64,000 nucleotides of DNA. Origin: Hyphomicrobiales bacterium (lineage in GTDB: Bacteria; Pseudomonadota; Alphaproteobacteria; Rhizobiales; Rhizobiaceae). Under the pieces are notes generated by a model. It was not told the origin of the DNA and searched no databases. It saw only the letters and a list, made by a program, of their open reading frames with translations. Below are positions 52,318 through 60,963 of the stretch, in pieces. The position numbers were made by a program, and so were the translations under genes. The DNA lies in the NCBI GenBank assembly GCA_900466945.1, contig UBNV01000013.1, positions 124,001-188,000 of the forward strand, read 5' to 3'. Every line of letters starts with the position of its first letter. Position 1 is the stretch's first letter.

Positions 52318-53772
52318 ATGGCACGGACGATCATGTTGCAGGGAACAGGATCGGATGTCGGAAAGACGATACTCGTTGCAGGACTGTGCCGGCTGGCATC
52401 GAATCGCGGCCTGAAGGTGGCGCCGTTCAAGCCGCAGAACATGTCGAACAATGCCGCCGTCTCCGACGACGGGGGTGAGATCGGGCGGGCCCAATGGCTG
52501 CAGGCACTCGCCGCCAGAACGCCCTCATCCGTGCACATGAACCCGGTCCTACTGAAGCCGCAAAGCGAAACCGGCAGCCAGATCATCGTGCAGGGCAAGG
52601 TCTTCGGCCAGGCGAAAGGGAGAGACTATCAGCGGCTCAAGCCGCAGCTCCTCGGCGCCGTCATGGACAGTTTCGAACGGGTGAGCGAGGGCAGGGATCT
52701 GGTCATCGTCGAAGGGGCGGGTTCCCCGGCCGAGATCAACCTGCGGGCAGGAGACATTGCCAACATGGGCTTCGCCACGCGGGCGGGTGTGCCTGTCGTA
52801 CTCGTCGGCGACATCGACCGGGGCGGGGTGATCGCCTCGCTGGTGGGAACGCACACGATCCTGCCGGAGGAGGATCGCAACCAGATCGCCGGCTACATCA
52901 TCAATAAGTTCCGCGGTGACCTGACCCTGTTCGATGAGGGAATTGCGGCGATCGAAGCCTTCACCGGCTGGCCCTGTTTCGGCATCGTGCCCTGGCTGAA
53001 GGCAGCGGGACGCCTGCCGGCCGAGGATTCCGTCGTGCTCGAGCGACTGGTCAAGGGAGGTGGCGGTGCGTTGAAAGTCGCGGTGCCTGTGCTCTCGCGC
53101 ATCGCCAATTTCGATGATCTCGATCCTCTCGCCGCCGAACCGGACGTCGACCTGGTTTTCGTTCGCGCCGGTGATCGACTGCCCGTCGATGCCGGACTTG
53201 TCGTCCTGCCGGGGTCGAAATCGACGATTGCCGATTTGGAGGAGTTTCGGTCGCATGGCTGGGACAGAGACCTCACCATGCATGTCCGCCGCGGCGGCCG
53301 CGTCATCGGAATTTGTGGCGGATACCAGATGCTTGGCCGCAGCGTGGCCGATCCGCTCGGATTGGAAGGCCACTCTCGGACAGTCCAAGGCCTTGGGCTG
53401 CTGGACGTGGAAACCGTGATGGCGTCTGAAAAGACGGTGCGCAACAGCAAGGCCCATTCGCTGGAACACGACGTTCCGTTGTCCGGCTACGAGATCCACC
53501 TCGGTGTGTCCGATGGCCCGGACACCCTGCGCGCGCCCATCTCAATCGACGGTCGGGCCGACGGCGCAGCTTCTGCCGACGGCCGGGTGGTCGGGACCTA
53601 TCTGCATGGCTTGTTTTCCAGCGATCTCTATCGCCAGCGCCTGCTCGCGGGCTTTGGGATAGAAGGTGGCGGGCGCAGCTATCGCGATATGGTCGATGAA
53701 GCGCTGGACGACCTCGCCTCGGAACTGGAACAGCGCCTGTCTCGCCAATGGCTAGACGAGTTGCTCGGCTGA
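52318..53772 (+). CDS. cobQ: Cobyric acid synthase
   Basis: CobQ amidates four carboxyls of adenosylcobyrinic acid diamide in cobalamin synthesis. The 484-residue protein has the ATP-binding start MARTIMLQGTGSDVGKT, LKPQNMSNN, VEGAGSPAEINLR and VLVGDIDRGGVIASLVGT motifs, and the glutaminase-like C-terminal domain with GICGGYQMLG (Cys333). The ATG at 52318 fits the family start. The 238-base upstream region shows no cobalamin riboswitch that I can recognise. No other cob genes are in the window. Confidence 0.96.
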   Translation: MARTIMLQGTGSDVGKTILVAGLCRLASNRGLKVAPFKPQNMSNNAAVSDDGGEIGRAQWLQALAARTPSSVHMNPVLLKPQSETGSQIIVQGKVFGQAKGRDYQRLKPQLLGAVMDSFERVSEGRDLVIVEGAGSPAEINLRAGDIANMGFATRAGVPVVLVGDIDRGGVIASLVGTHTILPEEDRNQIAGYIINKFRGDLTLFDEGIAAIEAFTGWPCFGIVPWLKAAGRLPAEDSVVLERLVKGGGGALKVAVPVLSRIANFDDLDPLAAEPDVDLVFVRAGDRLPVDAGLVVLPGSKSTIADLEEFRSHGWDRDLTMHVRRGGRVIGICGGYQMLGRSVADPLGLEGHSRTVQGLGLLDVETVMASEKTVRNSKAHSLEHDVPLSGYEIHLGVSDGPDTLRAPISIDGRADGAASADGRVVGTYLHGLFSSDLYRQRLLAGFGIEGGGRSYRDMVDEALDDLASELEQRLSRQWLDELLG

Positions 53773-53805
53773 AAGGCCGGCATATTTTTCCTGCGAGGCG
53801 AAATA

Positions 53806-53931
53806 TTACTGTTCTTGGCTGACGTCCATCGGTGAAGCCATGAGTTCACCGCCACCCAACGAATTGTTGGAATACTTGAAAGCGAGAATGCTGAGCACCG
53901 AGGCGACCAGCAGGATGAAGATGTAACGCAT
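53806..53931 (-). CDS. 41-residue membrane microprotein A (paralogue of the gene at 54067)
   Basis: The product is MRYIFILLVASVLSILAFKY followed by SNNSLGGGELMASPMDVSQEQ. It has one N-terminal hydrophobic helix (about 3-18) and a short polar tail with SNNSLGxGxLxASP. AGGAG lies 9 bases before the ATG (GGAGTAAAAAACA). The next gene upstream on the same strand encodes a clear paralogue. Function unknown; a membrane-bound regulator or small subunit is possible. Confidence 0.75.
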   Translation of the reverse strand: MRYIFILLVASVLSILAFKYSNNSLGGGELMASPMDVSQEQ

Positions 53932-54066
53932 TGTTTTTTACTCCTGCCTGACGATCGACAACGAGATTGCGGCGAAAGCAGTTCCGACAACATGGTAATC
54001 AGCCAGGATATACAAATGAAGGTTCGGCGCAGTTGCTGATCGGCAACAGTCCTTCGCCTCGACCCG

Positions 54067-54189
54067 TCAGCCGGTCGCCACTTCCGCCGGCGATGCGGTC
54101 AAACGCCCGGTCCCGAGCGAATTGTCGGAATGTTTGATCGCAAGAATGCTGATCACCGCCGCTACCATCAAGAAGACCATCACGCGCAT
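54067..54189 (-). CDS. 40-residue membrane microprotein B (paralogue of the gene at 53806)
   Basis: The product begins MRVMVFLMVAAVISILAIKH and continues SDNSLGTGRLTASPAEVATG. It shares hydrophobic helix pattern VSILAxKxS and the tail motif NSLGxGxLxASP with microprotein A at about half of positions. AGGGG lies 6 bases before the ATG. The pair is tandem, 135 bases apart, and their DNA has diverged outside the motif, so the duplication is not recent and both are likely under selection. Confidence 0.75.
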   Translation of the reverse strand: MRVMVFLMVAAVISILAIKHSDNSLGTGRLTASPAEVATG

Positions 54190-54322
54190 GAGCTACCCCT
54201 AGCCTGAGCATGGCCCAGATTAGGACAGTGCGATTGGCGATCAGCTAAATCGATCGTTAGAATGTGAGTGATGTCGAAGAAAGAGGGTGTTGGGCGTCCA
54301 CGTGCAACGCCCCTTCTATTGA

Positions 54323-54350
54323 GACCTGACCCGCGAATGCGGGTCAGGTC
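54323..54350. terminator. Strong stem-loop downstream of the Gly-rich protein gene
   Basis: GACCTGACCCGC (54323-54334), loop GAAT and GCGGGTCAGGTC (54339-54350) form a perfect 12-bp stem just after the minus-strand gene at 54362. Neither strand has a T-tract, so the role may be mRNA end protection. Confidence 0.55.
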
Positions 54351-54361
54351 GAGGCTTTCGC

Positions 54362-54949
54362 TTAGCGCGAGGCGCTGAGGCGCAGCAATCGGCAGAGTTC
54401 CACCAACGCGGGATCATAGGCTGAAGAAGTGATGCCGCCGCAACGCTTGATCAGTCGCTGGCGGTCGGCGGACGACATGTCACGAAGTGCCTGGCGCTGC
54501 GGACCCGTCAGTCCACCCGAATCAGGATTGCTGGCGGCTCCACCCGGTTCCGTGGGCCGGCCAAGCCCGAGGTCGACATTGACCCCTGTGCCGGAGCCGC
54601 CGATGTCGGCGTCGACGGAAGCGTTGAGGCCACCCTCTCCACCCACGCCTGCTTCGACGTCTGCTGAAAGGCCGCGCCCCGCGTTGACATTGGCCGACGC
54701 GTTGATGCCACGCGAACCACCGACAGAGGCGTCGACATCGGCGACGCCGCGGCTTCCGCCGACATTGGCATTTGCATTGACCCCGTTTCGTCCACCGACG
54801 GATGCATCGACCCCGACCCCGTCCGATGTGTCGACATCAACGGAGACCCCCCTAGAGCCACCTATGCTGATCCCTTCCGCCGCTGCGGACAGGGGCATCG
54901 AAAAAGCGACGGCGCCCGAGAGCAGAGCGATTCTCACAGTGTTACGCAT
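54362..54949 (-). CDS. Secreted Gly-rich repeat protein
   Basis: The 195-residue protein has a Sec signal peptide (MRNTVRIALLSGAVAFSMPL, cleavage after SAAA near residue 24), then about residues 25-120 made of imperfect repeats of about 14-19 residues built on GGxxGV(N/D)AxAxV (for example VGGRNGVNANANVGG and VGGSRGINASANVNAGRG). A linker leads to a conserved-looking C-terminal part (GPQRQALRDMSSADRQRLIKRC). Two Cys (CGG and ELCRLL) could form a disulfide. GGAGGACTATC precedes the ATG. Function unknown; an envelope or surface protein. Confidence 0.75.
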   Translation of the reverse strand: MRNTVRIALLSGAVAFSMPLSAAAEGISIGGSRGVSVDVDTSDGVGVDASVGGRNGVNANANVGGSRGVADVDASVGGSRGINASANVNAGRGLSADVEAGVGGEGGLNASVDADIGGSGTGVNVDLGLGRPTEPGGAASNPDSGGLTGPQRQALRDMSSADRQRLIKRCGGITSSAYDPALVELCRLLRLSASR

Positions 54950-55140
54950 GATAGTCCTCCTCTGAAAGCGCCGGGCAACCGCGCCCGACAGGAGATACAA
55001 CCGGAAGCAGGCGTGCCGGTTGCCGAGAAGGCAGAAAACATGGCGATCATGCCAAACGAAACGTGAAGGGGGCCGCGGCAAACGTACAACTAGGAGACGT
55101 CTGGTGGCAGTGAAGAGCCGGCAGTTCGGGATTTGGAAAG

Positions 55141-55216
55141 TGGTGAGAGCGCAGGGATTCGAACCCTGGACCTACTGATTAAAAGTCAGTTGCTCTACCG
55201 GCTGAGCTACGCTCTC
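55141..55216 (-). tRNA. tRNA-Lys (anticodon TTT)
   Basis: The minus strand reads GAGAGCGTAGCTCAGCCGGT at the 5' end, anticodon arm CTGAC-TTTTAA-TCAG with anticodon TTT, T arm GGTTCGAATCC, and the acceptor closes with CGCTCTC-A-CCA. CCA is encoded (55141-55143). All four arms fold. No integrase or direct-repeat remnant is seen next to it. Confidence 0.97.
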
Positions 55217-55401
55217 CCGTGCGGATTTTGCGCCGCCTCAAGAAGTGCGCGGAACATATGCAGGTGACCCCGATGGGTCAACCGCAAAAATGCAGTTTGC
55301 CGAGCAAAAATCGGTGTCTTTGTCGCAGTCTACGCAATGGTGATTGGCAAGCACCGGGTTGGGGGATTAGGAAGAGCCCGGTTCGGGTTCCGGAGTTGAT
55401 C

Positions 55402-56148
55402 GTGTCGATTGCCGATATTTCCTTTTTCAGCGCGCTTCTGGCCGGAGCCCTGTCCTTTCTGTCGCCCTGCGTGCTGCCGCTCGTGCCGCCATATCTCTGT
55501 TACATGGCGGGTATTTCGGTCGATCAGTTCCGCGATGGCGCGCAGGCCGAAAACGCTGCCGCCCGGCGGACTGTGCTGTTGACCTCTCTGGTTTTTACTC
55601 TCGGCTTTGCCACCGTCTTCGTCTCGCTCGGTGCCGGCGCCTCCACCATCGGTGGCCTCTTGCGTCAACACATGGATCTGCTCTCCAAGATCGGCGGCGC
55701 CATCATCATCGTGATGGGTTTGAATTTTCTCGGCGTCTTCCGCCTAGGCCTGCTGTCGTCGGAATACAGGTTCGCCGGCGGCGGGAAACCGGCGACGTTG
55801 TCGGGCGCCTATGTCATGGGCCTCGCCTTTGCCTTTGGCTGGACGCCTTGTATCGGGCCGGTCCTCGGGGCGATCCTCGGCGTCGCGGCTTCGAAGGAGA
55901 CCGTCGGTGATGGCGCGCTTCTGCTCGCGATCTATTCACTCGGCCTTGCCGTGCCCTTCTGGATCGCAGCCGGTTTCTCCGGCGCCTTCATGCGTTTCCT
56001 CACCCGCTTCCGCCGTCATCTCGGTCTAGTGGAAAAGGCAATGGGCGCGCTTCTCGTGCTGACTGGCCTTGCTTTCATCTTCGGTTATGTCTCAGACATG
56101 GCGATCTGGTTCCAGCAGACCTTTCCAATCCTCTCGCAAATCGGCTAA
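55402..56148 (+). CDS. ccdA: Cytochrome c biogenesis protein CcdA
   Basis: CcdA moves reducing power across the membrane for cytochrome c maturation. The 248-residue protein has six membrane segments with the paired cysteine motifs SFLSPCVLPLVPPYLCYM (Cys23) in segment 1 and FGWTPCIGPVLGAILG in segment 4. The frame is open from 55219, but the GTG at 55402 with GGAG six bases upstream gives the conserved N-terminus; TTG at 55396 is an alternative. Confidence 0.92.
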   Translation: MSIADISFFSALLAGALSFLSPCVLPLVPPYLCYMAGISVDQFRDGAQAENAAARRTVLLTSLVFTLGFATVFVSLGAGASTIGGLLRQHMDLLSKIGGAIIIVMGLNFLGVFRLGLLSSEYRFAGGGKPATLSGAYVMGLAFAFGWTPCIGPVLGAILGVAASKETVGDGALLLAIYSLGLAVPFWIAAGFSGAFMRFLTRFRRHLGLVEKAMGALLVLTGLAFIFGYVSDMAIWFQQTFPILSQIG

Positions 56149-56189
56149 GTCCGGACCGGGCGCAGGTTCGCGTTCTGGAGGAGAGAGCG

Positions 56190-57152
56190 ATGGCGGACAT
56201 TATTGCGCTTGTGCTGCCGTTCTTCGGCCTGATCCTGATCGGCTATGTCTCGGGCAAGCTCGGCGATCATTCCGCTCAGGCGCTCGGCTGGCTGAACTTT
56301 TTCGTCATTTACGTTTCGCTGCCAGCGCTCTTCTTCAAGCTTGTCTCGCGCACGCCGATCGAGGAACTCACGCGAATCGACTTCATCGCCGCCTGCCTTG
56401 CTGCAACCTATTCCATCTTCATCCTGGTTTTCGTCATCGGCCGCTATGTGCGCGGTAATAACATCGCCGAATCCACGGTCCAGGCGCTTGCCGGCGCCTA
56501 TGGCAACATCGGCTACATGGGGCCGGGCCTGTCACTGCTCGCCTTCGGCGAGAAGGCGGCCGTCCCGGTGGCACTTGTCTTCTGCTTCGAGAACGCGGTG
56601 CATTTCATGGTCGCGCCCGCCATGATGGCCTTTGCCGGGGGCGACAAGCGGCCGCCCGCGCAGCTCGCCCTCGATGTCGTCAGGAAGATCCTGACGCATC
56701 CCTTCATCATCGCCACCTTGGTCGGTTTCCTCGCCGCGGCCCTGGCCTTCGAGCCGCCGCTCGCGCTCCAGCGCCTAATCGACTATCTGGCCCAGGCGGC
56801 TGCGCCGTGCGCTTTGTTTGCCATGGGCGTCACGCTGGCGCTTCGCCCTTTGAAGCGCATCCCTGCCGAGATCGGCTACATCGTGCCGATCAAGCTCGTC
56901 CTGCATCCGATCCTGGTCTATGTCGTCCTGAGCTTCTTCGGCAACTTCGACCCGCTTTGGGTCTATACGGCGATCCTGCTCGCCTCCTTGCCGACAGCGA
57001 CCAATGTCTTCGTCATCGGCCAGCAATACGGAGTCTGGCAGGAGCGGGCCTCCGCCACCATCCTGATCACGACCGTCATCTCCGTCTTTTCGGTCTCGGC
57101 GCTGCTGTTTGCGATCACCAGCGGCGTCTTACCGCCCGACCTTTTTCCGTAG
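56190..57152 (+). CDS. AEC family transporter (auxin efflux carrier/MdcF-like)
   Basis: The 320-residue membrane protein has about ten hydrophobic segments in two halves with conserved MADIIALVLPFFGLILIGY start, AYGNIGYMGPGLSLLAFG and ASLPTATNVFVIGQQYGVW near the C-terminus, typical of the AEC family. Bacterial members export malonate, malate or other organic anions; the substrate here is unknown. It starts 41 bases after ccdA. Its 3' end overlaps the convergent ubiH-like gene by 24 bases. Confidence 0.88.
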   Translation: MADIIALVLPFFGLILIGYVSGKLGDHSAQALGWLNFFVIYVSLPALFFKLVSRTPIEELTRIDFIAACLAATYSIFILVFVIGRYVRGNNIAESTVQALAGAYGNIGYMGPGLSLLAFGEKAAVPVALVFCFENAVHFMVAPAMMAFAGGDKRPPAQLALDVVRKILTHPFIIATLVGFLAAALAFEPPLALQRLIDYLAQAAAPCALFAMGVTLALRPLKRIPAEIGYIVPIKLVLHPILVYVVLSFFGNFDPLWVYTAILLASLPTATNVFVIGQQYGVWQERASATILITTVISVFSVSALLFAITSGVLPPDLFP

Positions 57153-58334
57153 GAGCGACGGCAGGTTCTTCAGGCCGCGCCCCGGCGCCACACCTTCCTG
57201 CATCACGAGATTGCGCAGCGGACCGAGGCTCGCCAGAACTTGCAGTCCGGCTGCCCTCAACATCTGCACGGGAAGCAGGTCCGACAGCAGCGAGCGGTTG
57301 AGCAGGTCGACGCTCGCCGTGCGGCTTGCTATATCGAGCCGGCGCTTGCGGTCGAACCGGTCGCCACTGTCTGCGGCAATCGGTACAGAACCGCGGTCGA
57401 TGAGGATGTCTTCCAGAGCCGCGATGTCACGCAGGCTGAGGTTGAGGCCTTGCGCACCGATCGGTGGGAAGGCGTGACCGGCTTCGCCGACGAAGGCTGC
57501 GCGCCCCTTGCCGTAGCGCGTGGCCGTCATGCCCGAGAGTGGCCAGGCCTGCACACCGTCCTCCACGCGCACCTTGCCGAGCATCGAGTGCATGCGGATT
57601 TCCACTTCGGCCGAAAGCTGCTCGGCAGAGAGCGACGTCAACCGTTCGGCTTCCGGCGGTGCCACCACCCAGACAAGGCTCGAACGCTGGCCGGGCAGGG
57701 GGACCTGCGTGAACGGCCCCGATTCGGTGTGGAATTCCGTCGATATGTTCTGATGCGGCAGGGTATGGGCAAAATTCATCACCACGGCCGTCTGCGGATA
57801 GGACCAGGTCTTCACGCCGACGCCAGCGCTTTCGCGTGTGCTGGATCGCCGCCCATCGGCGCCGATCGCAAAGGCGGCCTCAACAAACTCGCCACCGGAA
57901 AGCCCGACCGTCACGCCGTCCGTACCGAAATGGATCGTGTCAGCAGCGCTTGTGTTGCGGGTGATCAACGTTTCAGCGGCCACAGCCTTCGACAACGTCT
58001 CCAGCAGTGCCGAATTGGGAATATTGTAGCCGAAGGCCTCCAACCCGATCTCGGCGCTGCGGAAGGCGACCGTCGGCGCGCGCAGGAGCCGGTTCGTCCC
58101 GTCGATGATCTGCATGACCTGAAGGGGAGCCGTTCTGCCCCGCAGTTCCTGCCACAGGCCCAGGCGCTCCATCATCGCAAGCGACTGATCCATGAGCGCC
58201 GTGGTCCTCCGATCCGAACCGTCGGGCGCAGGACCCACGAGCACGACCTTACGCCCACCCCGTGCCATGGCAATGGCGGCGATCTGGCCGGCGGGGCCCG
58301 CTCCGATCACGGCGATGTCGAATTCGTGGCTCAT
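57129..58334 (-). CDS. UbiH/UbiF/COQ6-family FAD-dependent hydroxylase
   Basis: The 401-residue flavoprotein has the FAD motif IAVIGAGPAGQIAAIAMARGG at the N-terminus and a GEAGHAFPPIGAQGLNLSLRD motif (about 280-300), the family's second FAD site. Such enzymes hydroxylate ubiquinone precursors; alphaproteobacteria use several (UbiH, UbiF, UbiM or UbiL types) and I cannot say which position this one modifies. The ATG at 58334 gives the conserved start; the frame extends upstream to 58466. No ubi operon is here. Confidence 0.88.
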   Translation of the reverse strand: MSHEFDIAVIGAGPAGQIAAIAMARGGRKVVLVGPAPDGSDRRTTALMDQSLAMMERLGLWQELRGRTAPLQVMQIIDGTNRLLRAPTVAFRSAEIGLEAFGYNIPNSALLETLSKAVAAETLITRNTSAADTIHFGTDGVTVGLSGGEFVEAAFAIGADGRRSSTRESAGVGVKTWSYPQTAVVMNFAHTLPHQNISTEFHTESGPFTQVPLPGQRSSLVWVVAPPEAERLTSLSAEQLSAEVEIRMHSMLGKVRVEDGVQAWPLSGMTATRYGKGRAAFVGEAGHAFPPIGAQGLNLSLRDIAALEDILIDRGSVPIAADSGDRFDRKRRLDIASRTASVDLLNRSLLSDLLPVQMLRAAGLQVLASLGPLRNLVMQEGVAPGRGLKNLPSLLRKKVGR

Positions 58335-58522
58335 TGTCGGATCCCTCGATGGCATTTCCCGATGATATCTAGTTCCACGCTGCCATAAAATCCATGGGCC
58401 CAATTGGCGCAGCCGACGCGATGTCGACAGTCGAAATGCTGGCATAGAGCGCCGCTCGTGTTGCAAACGCCGTCATTTCATCCGATACCGTTTCCTCCGA
58501 AGTGCCGCCGACTGGAGCAGGG

Positions 58523-59251
58523 ATGAAGATCTTCAATTACAAGCGGGTACCCTATGCCGAGATCCGTGCCTTCTCGGTCCATATCCTGACCGCTTCCGGA
58601 TCCTTCCTCGCATTCCTCGGCGTCGTCGCCGCCGCCGAGCGGCGTTTCGTCGACATGTTCTGGTGGCTGGGCCTGGCGCTTCTGGTCGATGGCATTGACG
58701 GTCCTATCGCCCGCAAGGTCCGCGTCAAGGAAGTCCTGCCAAACTGGTCCGGCGACACGCTGGACAACATCATCGACTATGTCACCTATGTGCTGCTACC
58801 GGCCTTTGCGCTTTACCAGAGCGGCATGATCGGCGAGCCCTGGTCCTTCGTCGCTGCCGGTCTGATCGTCGTATCGAGCGCGATCTACTATGCCGACATG
58901 GGCATGAAGACGGACGAATACTTCTTCTCCGGCTTCCCGGTCGTCTGGAACATGGTGATCTTCACCCTCTTCGTCATCGATGCCAGCGCAACGACGGCCC
59001 TCGTCGTTGTCCTCGTCTCCGTCTTCCTCACTTTCCTGCCGATCTATTTCCTGCACCCCGTCCGCGTTAAGCGCATGCGCAGCTTCAACATGGCTGTGTT
59101 CCTGCTCTGGTGTGCCTTCGGCGGCTATGCACTTCTTCTGCATTTCCAGTCGCCTGCCTGGGTAGTTTGGGGCATGATCCTGACCGGAATCTATCTCTAT
59201 GTGATCGGCGGCATACTGCAGTTTTTCCCGGGACTTGGGCGGCGGGGCTGA
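58523..59251 (+). CDS. pcs: Phosphatidylcholine synthase
   Basis: Pcs condenses CDP-diacylglycerol with choline to make phosphatidylcholine, a hallmark lipid of rhizobia. The 242-residue membrane protein has the CDP-alcohol phosphotransferase motif: D59-G60-x2-A63-R64 then G77-x3-D81-x3-D85 (DGPIAR and GDTLDNIID), with the longer inner spacing typical of Pcs. The ATG at 58523 follows GAGCAGGG. Choline from ChoXWV, encoded 7 kb away, would be its substrate. Confidence 0.94.
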   Translation: MKIFNYKRVPYAEIRAFSVHILTASGSFLAFLGVVAAAERRFVDMFWWLGLALLVDGIDGPIARKVRVKEVLPNWSGDTLDNIIDYVTYVLLPAFALYQSGMIGEPWSFVAAGLIVVSSAIYYADMGMKTDEYFFSGFPVVWNMVIFTLFVIDASATTALVVVLVSVFLTFLPIYFLHPVRVKRMRSFNMAVFLLWCAFGGYALLLHFQSPAWVVWGMILTGIYLYVIGGILQFFPGLGRRG

Positions 59252-59367
59252 CGCCTCGCAGCAATGGCTGGGCAAAACCAAAAAAAACTTTTGCCTATAT
59301 ATTGTGCGCTGCCACAAACCGGTTATGAATTGAGCGATGGACCGGGCGGAAGACCTGGCCTTGACGC

Positions 59368-60963
59368 ATGAGAGTGCAAGGGGGACCTGTGCCGCAACAA
59401 TCGCCCGAGGGTGACAAGCCGCTATTGACCGTGCGGGGCCTCACGAAACTGTTCGGCAGTTTCAAGGCTTGCGATGGCATCGATCTCGATATCGGCCATG
59501 GCGAGATCCATGCACTTCTCGGTGAAAACGGCGCCGGAAAGTCGACCCTCGTCAAGATGCTCTTCGGCATTCTCGCCCCATCCGCCGGCACGATAGGCTG
59601 GGAAGGCATGGATCGTGTGATCCCCAATCCCGCCGCTGCGCGCCGCCTCGGCATCGGTATGGTTTTCCAGCATTTTTCGCTGTTTGAGGCTTTGACGGTC
59701 GCCGAAAATATCGCGCTTTCTCTCGACGAAAAGATTTCGATTTCCGACCTCGCGAAGAAGGCAGCGGAACTGTCTGTCGCCTATGGGCTCCCGCTGGATC
59801 CGTATGCCCATGTGGCCGATCTCTCGGTCGGCGAGCGCCAGCGCATCGAAATCGTCCGCGCGCTTTTGCAGAATCCCAAGCTTATCATCCTCGACGAGCC
59901 GACGTCGGTGCTGACGCCGCAGGAAGCCGACAGACTGTTCGAAACGCTGTTCAAGTTGAAGGCGGAAGGACGCTCGGTTCTCTATATCAGCCACCGGCTC
60001 GAAGAGGTGCAGCGCATCTGCGACCGCGCCACAGTGCTGCGCCACGGCAAGGTGACGGGCGCTTGCGATCCGCGCCAGGAAACACCCGCTTCGCTTGCCC
60101 GCATGATGGTTGGCGCAGATGTCGCCGGCGTTGAAAAGGTCGAGCCGCCGACAGAAAGTGCTGTGCAGCTCCAGGTGACGGATCTGTCGGTCAGCCCGCG
60201 CACGCCCTTTGCCATGCCACTGAAGACAGTGTCCATGACCGTCAAGGCTGGCGAGATCCTCGCCATCGCGGGTGTTGCCGGCAATGGACAGAGCGAACTC
60301 TTCGATGCCTTGTCCGGCGAATATCCGGTCCACAATCCCGATGCGATCCGCCTGCGCGGTAAATCCGTCGGTCGCCTAGGCATCAACGAGCGTCGTCTGC
60401 TCGGCGCCGGCTTCGTGCCCGAGGAGCGCCACGGCCATGCGGCCATCCCGGCCATGAGCCTTTCCGAAAATCTCTTTCTGTCCCGCAATGCCTCTGATCG
60501 CGCTGCCTATCTCTCGGGCGGCAAGCTTGGTCTCATCCGCCATGGCCTCGTCCAGCAGGCGGCGCGCCGCATTTCCGAGATGATGGATGTGCGCAAGAGC
60601 GGTGATGATCCTTCCGCCGGCTCGCTTTCGGGTGGCAATCTGCAGAAATTCATCGTCGGTCGGGAACTCGACCGCCAGCCGTCGATCCTTGTCGTCAACC
60701 AGCCGACCTGGGGTGTCGATGCGGGTGCCGCCAGCCGCATCCGACAGGCGCTGGTCGACCTCGCCAAGAGTGGCTCGGCTGTCGTCGTCATAAGCCAGGA
60801 TCTCGACGAGATCTTCGAAGTTGCGACATCGATTGCCGCCATCTCGGAAGGCAGACTGTCTGCTGCCTATCCCGCGTCGACAATGACCCGCGAGCGCATC
60901 GGTATCCTCATGGGTGGCGTTCATGGCCTTCAGACTGCCCCGGAGGCCGCGCATGCGCATTGA
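59368..60963 (+). CDS. BMP-type nucleoside ABC transporter, double ATPase subunit
   Basis: The 531-residue protein has two ABC domains: the first with GENGAGKST (about 50), LSVGERQRIEIVRAL and LIILDEPTSVLT; the second with degenerate Walker A GVAGNGQSE (about 307) and LSGGNLQKFIVGREL. This layout equals YufO/NupO ATPases of purine-nucleoside importers. The ATG at 59368 lacks a good ribosome site; a GTG at 59389, with AAGGGGGA just before, is a strong alternative. It overlaps the next gene by 11 bases. Confidence 0.9.
   Translation: MRVQGGPVPQQSPEGDKPLLTVRGLTKLFGSFKACDGIDLDIGHGEIHALLGENGAGKSTLVKMLFGILAPSAGTIGWEGMDRVIPNPAAARRLGIGMVFQHFSLFEALTVAENIALSLDEKISISDLAKKAAELSVAYGLPLDPYAHVADLSVGERQRIEIVRALLQNPKLIILDEPTSVLTPQEADRLFETLFKLKAEGRSVLYISHRLEEVQRICDRATVLRHGKVTGACDPRQETPASLARMMVGADVAGVEKVEPPTESAVQLQVTDLSVSPRTPFAMPLKTVSMTVKAGEILAIAGVAGNGQSELFDALSGEYPVHNPDAIRLRGKSVGRLGINERRLLGAGFVPEERHGHAAIPAMSLSENLFLSRNASDRAAYLSGGKLGLIRHGLVQQAARRISEMMDVRKSGDDPSAGSLSGGNLQKFIVGRELDRQPSILVVNQPTWGVDAGAASRIRQALVDLAKSGSAVVVISQDLDEIFEVATSIAAISEGRLSAAYPASTMTRERIGILMGGVHGLQTAPEAAHAH

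Noticed and set aside
54271..54378. Possible 36-residue plus-strand gene starting MSKKEG
   Set aside because: It reads through the 54323-54350 hairpin into the end of the Gly-rich protein gene, has no ribosome binding site and an Arg-rich composition typical of chance frames.
54505..54870. Repetitive DNA resembling a CRISPR or tandem repeat array
   Set aside because: The periodicity comes from codons for a GGxxGV-type protein repeat in a secreted protein; units vary in length and sequence and there are no spacers.
55141..55216. tRNA-Lys as an integration site for a mobile element
   Set aside because: No integrase, no repeated tRNA 3' end and no foreign-looking genes are adjacent; flanking genes are ordinary.
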